This document shows positions 1-7,306 of a DNA stretch of 18,061 nucleotides, piece after piece. The DNA is from DATFXM01 sp035315885 (lineage in GTDB: Bacteria > Acidobacteriota > Blastocatellia > UBA7656): contig DATFXM010000020.1 of NCBI GenBank assembly GCA_035315885.1, positions 1 through 18,061 of the forward strand, in the 5' to 3' direction. Below the pieces are notes generated by a model. It saw only the letters and a list, made by a program, of their open reading frames with translations, was not told where the DNA came from and searched no databases. The translations under genes were made by a program, and so were the position numbers. Every line of letters starts with the position of its first letter. The stretch's first letter is position 1.

Positions 1-1883
1 ATCGAATGGTTGACGTAATCGCCAGGCGGCCCGACCGTCCCGAGCTGTTTGCCGCTGCGGTCAAACCAGGTGAGTTGAAAGTTTCTGCTGCTCCCCCTCC
101 GATAGACCAGCACGCCCGTTTCCGAGACGGAGAAGTATGCATAGCGCGGTTCGGATGTCATTGGAAGATCGACCTGTTCGGCGACGGGGAACGGCTCGCC
201 CCTGAGCTCGAGCCTGTCGGCATCGAAGCTCTGCGCCATCAGCGTCCGCTCGCGCATAAACAGCAGGTAGCCGGGCCGCGCGTAAGCCGCGGCCTGGTAT
301 GCGTTCACCAGCAGCTTCGTCTCCTTCGAGTCGAGCGAGCCGACGAAGATTCCGCTGTTCTCGCGCTGCGCGCTGATGGCAAGGTAGATGAAGCGGCGAC
401 CGTCGGGTAAGAATTGAGGGTAGACGTGCGCAACCTCTTTACGTGATGCGTCTAGCGTGGTCAGCGGTGCCGGCGCGCCGCCCGCCGCCGACACACGATA
501 AAGTGCGTCCGAGAATCTCGGGTGAAAAATGATCACGCCCTCCGCGTTCCACGCGCCTCCCGACGACCCCTGAGGCGCGTCACACAGCGGCTGCGCCGGC
601 CCGCCAGTGGCCTCTATCTTTTTGAGCTTGCCGCCCGAGAAAAAACCTATGAAGCGGCTGTCGGGTGACCAGAAGGGAAGGGTGGCATCTTCCGTCCCGG
701 CGAGCGGCTGCGCCGTCAGCGAGTTGAGCGCGCGCACCCACAGCAGAGTCTTGCCTTCGGAGGTGCAGCGCAGAGCCACGCGCCTTCCGTCCGGCGAGAC
801 AGTGAAAGGGCCGCTGAAGGTTGCCTTCTCCGGCGGGTAGATGAGGAAGCGGGTAGCGGCAGCGGTCGTCTCCGACGGTGCACGCCGCAGATGAACAATA
901 ACGATGGGCAGCACAGCAAGGAGCGCAAGAAGAAAAATGGCCGCCGCGATCCAGGCGATCAACTCCCTTCGCTTGATCCATCGAGGCCCGAGCGTGGGCG
1001 TTGCCGCGGTCTGAGTCGACGTCGGAGTCGATCCTGATAGAGCTTCAATAGCGAACGCCAGATCTCTCGCCGAATGGAATCGCTCTTCGGGATTCTTTTC
1101 CAAACAATGCCCAACTACGCGCTCAAGCGCGGGCGACACGTTCTTGTTGCTCTCTGAAAGATCTGGTGGATCTTCTCTCAAGATCGCGCTCATTGTCTCG
1201 GCTGCTGATTCACCGTGAAACGCTCGCTTGCCGGTGAGCATCTCGTAGAGGATCGCTCCGAACGAGAAGATGTCCGCGCGATGATCTACCGGACGACCGC
1301 GCACTTGCTCCGGCGACATGTAGCCAACTGTGCCCAGCACCATGCCAGGATCGGTATCGATGCGTCTGGTCGGAAGATCTGTTTTCGATTGTCCGACGGC
1401 CGGCTCCGTCAGCTTTGCCAATCCGAAATCCAGAATCTTCACCCGCCCATCTTTGGTAATGAAGATGTTATCCGGTTTCAGATCGCGGTGAACAATTCCT
1501 TTCTCGTGCGCGGCTGCCAGACCGCGCGCGATCTGCAGAGAGTATTCGATCGCTTTGCGTTGCGGTAGAGCGGTGCCAGCCATTCGCTCACGCAGCGTCT
1601 CGCCTTCCAGGGGTTCAGAGACGACGTAGGAGGAGCCGTCATGTTTGCCGACGTCATGAATTGCGAGGATATTCGGATGATTCAGCGCGCCCGTTGCGCA
1701 GGCTTCTTGCTCGAAGCGATGCAGCCGCTGCTCATCGTCGGAGAAAGAAGAAGGGAGTACTTTTACAGCGACCTCTCGACCGAGACGAGTATCTCGCGCG
1801 CGATAGACTTCTCCCATTCCGCCCGCACCGAGGGGCGAGATGATTTCGTAAGGCCCGAAGCGTGTGCCCGTCGCAAGACTCAT
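1..1883 (-). CDS. Ser/Thr protein kinase with TM segment and PD40 propeller (C-terminus cut by window edge)
   Basis: The minus frame is open from the ATG at 1883 to the left edge (627 codons, no stop), so the 3' end lies outside the window. The N-terminal half is a Pkn-type Ser/Thr kinase: a glycine-rich loop GAGGMGEVY near residues 18-28, the ATP-anchoring lysine K41 in VAVKVLP, the catalytic HRDLKPDN with D134, DFG at D152 and the GYMSPEQVRG activation segment. One membrane helix follows at about 309-331 (ELIAWIAAAIFLLALLAVLP). The rest is a series of WD40-like PD40/TolB-type repeats (VSPDGRRVA, FWSPDSRFIGF, LPDGRRFIY), predicted outside the membrane. The start codon overlaps the stop of the upstream kinase gene as ATGA, which points to one transcript and coupled translation. 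It is a paralogue of that kinase. Substrate and signal cannot be seen. The kinase call is near certain; only the full length is unknown. Confidence 0.93.
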   Translation of the reverse strand, partial: MSLATGTRFGPYEIISPLGAGGMGEVYRARDTRLGREVAVKVLPSSFSDDEQRLHRFEQEACATGALNHPNILAIHDVGKHDGSSYVVSEPLEGETLRERMAGTALPQRKAIEYSLQIARGLAAAHEKGIVHRDLKPDNIFITKDGRVKILDFGLAKLTEPAVGQSKTDLPTRRIDTDPGMVLGTVGYMSPEQVRGRPVDHRADIFSFGAILYEMLTGKRAFHGESAAETMSAILREDPPDLSESNKNVSPALERVVGHCLEKNPEERFHSARDLAFAIEALSGSTPTSTQTAATPTLGPRWIKRRELIAWIAAAIFLLALLAVLPIVIVHLRRAPSETTAAATRFLIYPPEKATFSGPFTVSPDGRRVALRCTSEGKTLLWVRALNSLTAQPLAGTEDATLPFWSPDSRFIGFFSGGKLKKIEATGGPAQPLCDAPQGSSGGAWNAEGVIIFHPRFSDALYRVSAAGGAPAPLTTLDASRKEVAHVYPQFLPDGRRFIYLAISAQRENSGIFVGSLDSKETKLLVNAYQAAAYARPGYLLFMRERTLMAQSFDADRLELRGEPFPVAEQVDLPMTSEPRYAYFSVSETGVLVYRRGSSRNFQLTWFDRSGKQLGTVGPPGDYVNHS

Positions 1884-4582
1884 CGTTTCAAATCCGCCGT
1901 CCAGTTGACTACCACCGTGAGTGGCTGAGCGGAGACCTCGCCCACCGACTTGATGATGAGGAAACGCTGTCCGTCGGCCGTCACCGCGTAGTGATAGCGG
2001 GTGAGTTGATCCGCCGGGATGGGCGCCTCAAAGAGGGCCTTGGGAACGCCAGCTTCGAAGCCCGCGCCCCATTTCACCTCCACCGACATCAGTCGGCGAT
2101 CGGCCGCGAGGTAGAAGAGCTCTTTGCCATCGGCCCGCCATCGCGGCTGCGCCCCGCCCGCGGTCGAAACCTGCGACTTGGCGCCGGAAGCTGGGAAGCT
2201 CTGGACGTAGACTTCAGGGTTTCCTGATTCGTTCGAGGTATAGGCCATCCACCGCCCGTCGGGCGAGAGCCGCCCTTGCGTTTCGCTGAACTCTGTCTGG
2301 AGAAATGGGCGCGGCTGCCTCTCGCCCGACAGTCGTAAGACCCACAAATCCGCCCTGGTCTTTGGATCGGAGGTTTGATAGACGATGAAGCGTCCGTCCC
2401 TTGACCAGTCAGTGGGGAATACGGGGTAGACCTTGAACAGCAACTCGTCGCTGCCGGCGCCGCTCGCCAGCTTTTGATAAATCCCGCGCGCGGCCACGCG
2501 GCTTGACGCGAAAGCGACGCGGCCCCCGTCCGGCGACCAGAGTGGATTGTAATCCCACTCCGGATCGGAGGTGAGGCGCGAGCGGGAGCCGCGCGACAAG
2601 TCAAACACCCAGATGTCGCCCACCCCCGTCTGCGGCTCAATCACCTCCACCGCGACCCGTTTTTCGTCCGGCGAGAGCTCAAGGTGATAGTAAGTGCCCG
2701 GCGCGCCCGACGCTTCGAGCTGCTTGCCTCCCCGGTCAAACCAGGTGAGTTGGCCGCTCGCCGCGCCGCCGCCGTGCCCGTAGACCAGCACGCCGTTGTC
2801 TGAGACGGAGAATTCCGCAAGCCTGTTGATCGAGTGCCTCATCTGCCCGGCGACGGGCAACGGATCGCCGGTGACTTGCAAGCGGTCGGCGTCGAATGGC
2901 TGGGTATAGAGTGTCTCCTCGCGCACGAAGAGCAGGTAGCCGGGTGGGGCGTAGAGTGCGCCCGTTTCGGAGCGAACCAGGAGTTTGCTCTCTTTCTGAT
3001 CGAGCGAGCCGACATAAATCCCCTCGCGCTCCGGTTGCGCGCTCCGCACGAAATAGAGGAAGTGGCGGCCATCAGGTAAGAAGGAGGGCGCGCGGTGAGT
3101 ATCCTCCTGACCCGAGGGGTCGAGCGCGGTCATGGGCGTGGGTACGCCGCCCGCGGCCGAGACGTGATAGAGCGTGCTGCTCTCAATATTCGCAAAGACG
3201 ATCACCCCGTCGCGGTTCCAGGTGCCACCCCGGCCTTGTGACGCCTGACAGATCGTTTGCGGAGACCCGCCTGTGACCTCGACCCTTCTGAGATTGCCCC
3301 CGGCGAAGAAGCCGATTGAGCGACTATCCGGCGACCAAAAGGGCGGGCTCTGTGGAAAGGCGCCTTCCGTGCCGGCAAGCGGCTGCGCGACGACGGAATC
3401 GAGCGAGCGCACCCAGAGCTTCGTCCTGCCTTCAGAGGCGGCCACAAACGCCAGATAGCGGCCGTCGGGCGACACGGACACCTGCCAGAACGGCGCAAGT
3501 CCCCCTAATATCACCTTCTCCGGCAGCGGGATGGTAAAGCGCATGGCACGCGCCTCGACCGGAGCGCGCCGGAGATGTTGAATTGTGAAGGGCAAGGATG
3601 CCAGCAACGCGAGCACCGTAATGCCCGCGACTATCCAGGCGAGCCGCTCGTTGCCGAACAATCGCGCCGCGGGGGTTCGCTCGGTCACCACGGGCAACGC
3701 CGCCGCCGTGTCTAGTCTGGAACCTGAGGGCATCGACAACGCCTCGATCGCAAAGCATAAATCGCTCGTCGACTGAAATCGCTGCTCGGGCTTCTTCTCC
3801 AAACACCGCCGCACGATCCTATCCAGTGCCGGACTGACCTTCACGTTCGTTTCTGCTAAGTCCTGCGGCTCTTCTTTCAATATCGCGTTCATCACCTCAA
3901 CTGCAGAGTCTCCTGTGAACGCGCGCCGCCCGCTCAGCATTTCGGACAAGATCACCCCGAACGAGAATAGGTCAGAACGATGATCTGCAGCTTGTCCGCG
4001 AACTTGCTCGGGTGACATATAGCCCACAGTGCCCATCACTGTGTTCGGATCGGTGATAGCCTTCTGCGTGGCAACACCTGAATCTGCCGATTCGACGCGC
4101 TGCGGTCTCAGCTTCGCCAATCCGAAGTCGAGTATCTTCACGCGCCCATCAGCTACGATAAAGATGTTCTCCGGTTTGAGATCGCGATGAACGATGTTTT
4201 TGGCGTGGGCTGCCGCGAGTCCGCTTGCGATCTGTTGCGCGTAATCGATCGCCTTGCGGTACGCAATCGCTCCCTCGTTCAACTGCGCGCGCAGATTTTC
4301 GCCTTCGAGCAGTTCAGCGACAAGGTAAGGCGAGCCGTCGTGTGTGCCGAAATCATGAACCGTGAGGATATTCGGATGATTGAGCGCAGACGTGGCGCGG
4401 CCCTCCTGCTCGAATCTGGTAAACCTGTCAGCGTCATTGGAGAACGATGCTGGAAGGACTTTGATTGCGACCTCGCGGTTCAATCGAGTGTCACGCCCCC
4501 GATAGACTTCTCCCATCCCGCCCGCACCTAGCGGCGAGAGGATCTCGTAGGGACCGACCCATGTGCCGATGGCAAACGTCAT
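1880..4582 (-). CDS. Ser/Thr protein kinase with TM segment and PD40/TolB-like beta-propeller
   Basis: This is a complete 900-residue protein. The cytoplasmic kinase domain spans about 12-275: glycine loop GAGGMGEVY (20-27), K41 in VAIKVLP, HRDLKPEN, DFGLAK and GTVGYMSPEQVRG are all intact, so it should be catalytically active. A linker leads to one membrane helix at about 311-333 (LAWIVAGITVLALLASLPF). The C-terminal 560 residues hold repeated PD40-type blades (SVSPDGRYLAF, FWSPDSRSIGF, LWSPDGGRVAF, RLSPDGRWMAY), probably a periplasmic sensor or scaffold propeller. The layout and length match the large acidobacterial kinase family. ATG at 4582 is the natural family start (GPYEILSPLG follows at once), though no strong ribosome site precedes it. 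Its stop overlaps the next kinase's start by 4 bases. Both kinases have the same domain order and very similar motifs, so they arose by tandem duplication. Confidence 0.95.
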   Translation of the reverse strand: MTFAIGTWVGPYEILSPLGAGGMGEVYRGRDTRLNREVAIKVLPASFSNDADRFTRFEQEGRATSALNHPNILTVHDFGTHDGSPYLVAELLEGENLRAQLNEGAIAYRKAIDYAQQIASGLAAAHAKNIVHRDLKPENIFIVADGRVKILDFGLAKLRPQRVESADSGVATQKAITDPNTVMGTVGYMSPEQVRGQAADHRSDLFSFGVILSEMLSGRRAFTGDSAVEVMNAILKEEPQDLAETNVKVSPALDRIVRRCLEKKPEQRFQSTSDLCFAIEALSMPSGSRLDTAAALPVVTERTPAARLFGNERLAWIVAGITVLALLASLPFTIQHLRRAPVEARAMRFTIPLPEKVILGGLAPFWQVSVSPDGRYLAFVAASEGRTKLWVRSLDSVVAQPLAGTEGAFPQSPPFWSPDSRSIGFFAGGNLRRVEVTGGSPQTICQASQGRGGTWNRDGVIVFANIESSTLYHVSAAGGVPTPMTALDPSGQEDTHRAPSFLPDGRHFLYFVRSAQPEREGIYVGSLDQKESKLLVRSETGALYAPPGYLLFVREETLYTQPFDADRLQVTGDPLPVAGQMRHSINRLAEFSVSDNGVLVYGHGGGAASGQLTWFDRGGKQLEASGAPGTYYHLELSPDEKRVAVEVIEPQTGVGDIWVFDLSRGSRSRLTSDPEWDYNPLWSPDGGRVAFASSRVAARGIYQKLASGAGSDELLFKVYPVFPTDWSRDGRFIVYQTSDPKTRADLWVLRLSGERQPRPFLQTEFSETQGRLSPDGRWMAYTSNESGNPEVYVQSFPASGAKSQVSTAGGAQPRWRADGKELFYLAADRRLMSVEVKWGAGFEAGVPKALFEAPIPADQLTRYHYAVTADGQRFLIIKSVGEVSAQPLTVVVNWTADLKR

Positions 4583-5192
4583 TTATGTACTTCTAGTTAC
4601 AGATCGTGCTCGCGATGTCCTGCTAAGAAGCGCCTTTGACTCTGAGACTCTCACAACGCGTTTAACTTTTACAGCCCCCGGATCTGAGCTTTCAAGGGGC
4701 TTGCAGTATCTGCGTACGGGGGCAAAGAGGTAATAGCCAGGATCGGAGAATTCAGATCACCGCTGAAGTCCGACCGTCGCAGCAGGTCTGCGTACCGTTT
4801 GTCTAAACCAACGGTATCGTAATGCGGAATGATACGTAACGTAGATCAACACCGGGCTCCGTGCCCGGAAATATGTTTCTAGCCAGCTGAACACGTCCTT
4901 CTCCCCGAGGCAGCGTACACCACCGCGAAATTAGTCGCGGACGACTCGTGCTTAGCATGCTTCTATCGAGTTCTTTCAAAACGGCTATCCGTTCGCGAAG
5001 ACTGTTTGTTGGCATGAATACTGACTTGGACCGGTGTGGATCATAACGTGGACATAGGACTCATAGCAACCATCGGTCAAGAAAATCGACCGCTTCACCA
5101 GGGTTCAAAATAAACCCGATTATCCAGGTTTTATTTTCCTGTTGATTGATCAAGAAGATTAATGAGCAAGGTGATCTTCGCGATAAATCGCC

Positions 5193-5226
5193 GAGGATTT
5201 GGCCATCTACAAAATGATCTGCAGTG
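5193..5226 (+). repeat. Short interspersed repeat X, copy 1
   Basis: This begins GAGGATTTGG and ends with TCTACAAAATGATCTGCAGTG-like sequence. It matches the copies at 9947-9978, 10175-10207 and 14209-14242, with only a few differences. It lies directly left of the tRNA-like repeat A, as the copy at 9947-9978 lies left of repeat B. The motif holds two TCTAC boxes about 12 bases apart, a layout like arm-type binding sites of tyrosine recombinases (inference). Confidence 0.6.
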
Positions 5227-5345
5227 GATTCTCGGTCAGAAGAGAGAGGCTGTAAAGGCTTAAGAATAAAGATACACCCGACAGGAATCTGCGACCGCGG
5301 CTTAGAAGGCAGTTCTTAGGTAGAAATCAAGCAGCCGCAAATTCC
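5227..5345 (-). repeat. tRNA-like 3'-half repeat A (degenerate)
   Basis: On the minus strand this reads CTTCTAAGC (the 3' side of an Arg-UCU type anticodon loop), then a decayed T-arm (GCAGATTCCTGTC) and CGGGTGTATC, followed by TTTATTCTTAAG and AGCCTC as in copies B and C. Homology to copy C continues rightwards past the tRNA part (GGTAGAAATCA against GGTAAAAATCA). The T-stem is broken and there is no D-arm, so this is not a working tRNA. It reads in the same orientation as copies B, C and D. Confidence 0.55.
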
Positions 5346-5364
5346 AAGCAGGTAATTCCACGTT

Positions 5365-5425
5365 CGAGCCCCGAGCATCATACAGTCTCGAGCCCCCGGC
5401 ATTATACAGTCTCGATCGCCGGCTT
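5365..5425. repeat. 24-bp tandem direct repeat, about 2.5 units
   Basis: Units at 5365-5388 and 5389-5412 both start CGAGCCCC and end ATACAGTCT. They differ at a few positions, and a third partial unit follows (5413-5425). The unit resembles the T-loop and acceptor part of the tRNA-like repeats, but read on the plus strand (TTCGAGCCC...CATAC). It may therefore have arisen by duplication of an inverted tRNA fragment. That origin is only a suggestion. Confidence 0.5.
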
Positions 5426-5460
5426 ACTCAAATCAAGCTGAGCTGAAATCATCATCCGCA

Positions 5461-5483
5461 GTCGGCACTTAATACGCGCCGAC
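5461..5483. terminator. Hairpin across the stop codon of the secreted-protein gene
   Basis: GTCGGC at 5461-5466 pairs with GCCGAC at 5478-5483 around an 11-base loop that contains the stop codon. No T-tract follows on the minus strand, so this is at best a weak transcription stop. It could also arise by chance. Confidence 0.25.
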
Positions 5484-5903
5484 GTCGTATGTGGTTATCT
5501 TAAAGCCGGTTCCTTCCACGTATTTGAACTCGAAAGCGTACTCGGAGTGTCCGTCTCTCCAAGATGTAAACCATAAGTCAGGCGTCGACTGCACCTTTGC
5601 TTTTGGCAGATGCAGCCGCATGTAATTCGTGAAGAGCACATCGAACCTCGCGAGGAAATCTGCCTTGTCCTTGATTGAGACTTCCTGAAGATCTCTCTTT
5701 GTCGCGATCGACCACGACGACACCGGGTAGGCAATCATGTCGGCGATCTTCTCCCTGTCGTTTGCCTGAACGGCTTTCACGAAAGCAGCGTAAAAGGTCC
5801 GAAACTCGGGTTCATGGGGTCCCTTTTGTTGTGCCAGGCTCGGCATTATCAGCGCTACGAAAAGCATGATCGCGCACGCGATCAATCTCAAACTGGTTTT
5901 CAT
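5469..5903 (-). CDS. Small secreted protein of unknown function, possibly NTF2-like
   Basis: This is a 144-residue protein with a clear signal peptide: MKTSLR, a hydrophobic core to about residue 20, and a likely cut after A24 (PSLA|QQ). The mature part, about 120 residues, is predicted alpha+beta. It starts with a helix-rich FRTFYAAFVKAVQANDREKIADMIAYP segment, the pattern seen at the start of NTF2/SnoaL-like or DUF4440-like folds (a helix carrying 'ND.E.la.li.yP'). It ends with strands (SEYAFEFKYVEGTGFKITTYDVGAY). The ATG at 5903 is supported by GAGGA five bases upstream. It stands alone, between repeats A and D, with no operon partner. No catalytic residues can be named. I am confident that it is a real exported protein, but only weakly so about the fold. 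Confidence 0.8.
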   Translation of the reverse strand: MKTSLRLIACAIMLFVALIMPSLAQQKGPHEPEFRTFYAAFVKAVQANDREKIADMIAYPVSSWSIATKRDLQEVSIKDKADFLARFDVLFTNYMRLHLPKAKVQSTPDLWFTSWRDGHSEYAFEFKYVEGTGFKITTYDVGAY

Positions 5904-6032
5904 TTGAGTCCTCTATCAGGCTACTAGTGGGGGGAGAAGGCGATGGGCCCTTGAATCATATCAGAGCCATCAGCAGCAGTCACCTCACAGAAATGTCCGA
6001 AAACAGGTAACCATTTTTTCACCGATTTAACA

Positions 6033-6060
6033 ATAAAGATACGCCCGGCAGGACTCGAGA
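6033..6060 (-). repeat. tRNA-like 3'-end repeat D (shortest copy)
   Basis: On the minus strand this reads CTCGAGTCCTGCCGGGCGTA, then TCTTTATTGTTAA, matching the T-loop, 3' T-stem, acceptor end and downstream TTTATTnTTAA of copies A-C. Homology stops abruptly inside the T-loop on the right side (ACTCGAG then ACGGCC). This copy is therefore a fragment broken in the T-loop. Confidence 0.55.
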
Positions 6061-6207
6061 CGGCCGCGAAGAAAGAGTAGCGAAGTTCAGTGAATTCGTG
6101 CACCATGTCTCAGCTTCGACGGAGATGTTCTCCTCCATCACCCGCTCCGCTTCTTGTTCCGGAAGGCTTAGAATATCCGGCCGGAATCAGCCGTCGCCTA
6201 AAGACCT

Positions 6208-6213
6208 GGGAGG
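6208..6213 (+). promoter_or_regulatory. Ribosome binding site GGGAGG deciding the reductase start
   Basis: GGGAGG sits five bases before the ATG at 6219. It fixes that codon as the start, over the upstream in-frame GTG at 6090 and ATG at 6105. Confidence 0.75.
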
Positions 6214-6218
6214 TATTG

Positions 6219-7238
6219 ATGAAAGCACTGATCTTTCGCGAGACCGGTGAACCGAGTGGCGTATTGAAACTGGCAGAGATCCTTACTCCGCCCTTGGCTC
6301 CTGGCGAAGCGCTCGTCCGAGTGGTCCTGAGCCCGATCCACCCATCGGATCTGCACATGGTGCGCGGGCGCTATGGCTATCAGCCGGAATTGCCAGCCAG
6401 CCCGGGCATTGAAGGCGTGGGGATTGTCGAGGCTGTAGGTCCGGACGTGCAAGCTCCGACTGTTGGAACTCGCGTAATTTTCGTCGGCACGTGGCAAACC
6501 TGGCGCGAACAGATCATCTGTCCAGTGGACAGACTCGTGCCCGTTCCAGACGGCCTGGACGATCCGGCCGCCGCCACTTCCTGCATTAATCCTTTGACCG
6601 CATGGGCATTGACGAAATCAAGTCATAAACTCAAGGAGGGCGACTGGCTCCTACAAACAGCAGCTGCATCCACCGTCGGGAAGTTGGTGCTTCAATTGGC
6701 GCAGCAGTATCGATTCAAGACAATCAACGTCATCCGGCGGAGCGAGCAGGAAACGATCATACGCAACCTCGGAGGCAATGAGGTAGTCTGCACAGACGAC
6801 GAGGATCTCAGCGCACGCCTGCAGGAATTGACCGCGGGCAAGGGCGTTGAACGAGCCATTGACTGCGTTGCCGGAGAACTTGGCGCTGAGATCGCCCGCA
6901 ATCTTGCTCCCGCTGGAACCATGCTTGTTTATGGAGCCCTTTCCAGTCATCGGCAGACGGACCCCGCAAAATTCACGATGCCGCTCTTCGCTCCACGTTT
7001 GATTTATTCGACAGCGACGGTTCGCGGGTGGTGGCTTCCGCGTTGGGTGAGTTCCCGGCCGCTCGCCGAAGTGCGGGCAGCGACGAGCGATCTCCTCACC
7101 ATGCTGTCGAACGGAGCACTTACGGCGCCAGCGACTGTGCGTTATTCATTTAAGGACTTTCAAGAAGCAGTACGCCTGGCCGATGGTGAGGCTGGACAGC
7201 AAAAGGTGTTGCTGGACTTCTCCGAAAGGGCTCCATAA
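6219..7238 (+). CDS. Zinc-independent MDR oxidoreductase, MECR-like 2-enoyl reductase
   Basis: This is a 339-residue medium-chain dehydrogenase/reductase. The layout is that of the mitochondrial trans-2-enoyl-CoA reductase (MECR/Etr1) branch. The N-terminal GroES-like domain has HPSDLHMVRGRYGYQPELP, in which the tyrosine of the GxYG motif (about Y52) corresponds to the branch's catalytic tyrosine. INPLTAW lies near 123-129. The cofactor domain has AAASTVGKLVLQLAQ (148-162) and TINVIRR, a dinucleotide signature typical of NADPH users. RGWWLPRW fits the family's RGFWL motif. The Cys/His zinc ligands of alcohol dehydrogenases are absent. It probably reduces a carbon-carbon double bond of an enoyl thioester or a quinone-like substrate in the cytoplasm; the exact substrate is unknown. 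It is the only plus-strand gene of the window, convergent with the ADOP permease 68 bases away, and is probably transcribed alone. Confidence 0.9.
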   Translation: MKALIFRETGEPSGVLKLAEILTPPLAPGEALVRVVLSPIHPSDLHMVRGRYGYQPELPASPGIEGVGIVEAVGPDVQAPTVGTRVIFVGTWQTWREQIICPVDRLVPVPDGLDDPAAATSCINPLTAWALTKSSHKLKEGDWLLQTAAASTVGKLVLQLAQQYRFKTINVIRRSEQETIIRNLGGNEVVCTDDEDLSARLQELTAGKGVERAIDCVAGELGAEIARNLAPAGTMLVYGALSSHRQTDPAKFTMPLFAPRLIYSTATVRGWWLPRWVSSRPLAEVRAATSDLLTMLSNGALTAPATVRYSFKDFQEAVRLADGEAGQQKVLLDFSERAP

Positions 7239-7248
7239 CCGCTGGAGC
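7230..7248. terminator. Weak hairpin at the end of the reductase gene
   Basis: GCTCCA (7230-7235) pairs with TGGAGC (7243-7248) around a 7-base loop that holds the TAA stop. It lies in the 68-base gap between convergent genes, where a terminator is expected, but it lacks a T-run. Confidence 0.3.
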
Positions 7249-7306
7249 GTCATGGCGTTCGTCGCGAACCAGGCAGTTGCGTTTGACAAAATGAAACCTC
7301 ATCTCG

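Larger units (their letters stand above)
4583..5468. other. Long non-coding stretch with repeat material
   Basis: There is no convincing gene in these 886 bases. A 70-codon minus frame at 4803-5015 has no recognisable motif and no ribosome site, so I do not call it. The right half carries one copy of the short repeat (5193-5226), a tRNA-like 3'-half repeat (about 5227-5345) and a 24-bp tandem repeat (5365-5425), each listed separately. Two small inverted repeats are visible: CCGCGA/TCGCGG at 4923-4940 and an AT-rich one at 5107-5137. Neither can be given a role. The promoter of the kinase pair should lie near 4583-4700, but I see no clear -35/-10 pair. Confidence 0.6.
5904..6218. other. Divergent intergenic region holding repeat D
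   Basis: This 315-base gap lies between the secreted-protein gene (minus) and the reductase gene (plus), so it must hold both promoters. No clear -35/-10 pair could be picked out. An in-frame GTG at 6090 would extend the reductase by 43 residues, but that extension is unlike the family and lacks a ribosome site. The tRNA-like fragment D lies at 6033-6060. Confidence 0.5.

Noticed and set aside
4923..4940. CCGCGA/TCGCGG hairpin as a terminator
   Set aside because: The stem is only six base pairs, there is no T-run, and no gene ends nearby.
4803..5015. 70-codon minus-strand ORF in the intergenic stretch
   Set aside because: It has no recognisable domain, no ribosome site, and lies among repeat and non-coding sequence.
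6090..6218. Longer start (GTG 6090) for the reductase
   Set aside because: The 43 extra residues do not resemble the family, and GGGAGG sits exactly before ATG 6219.
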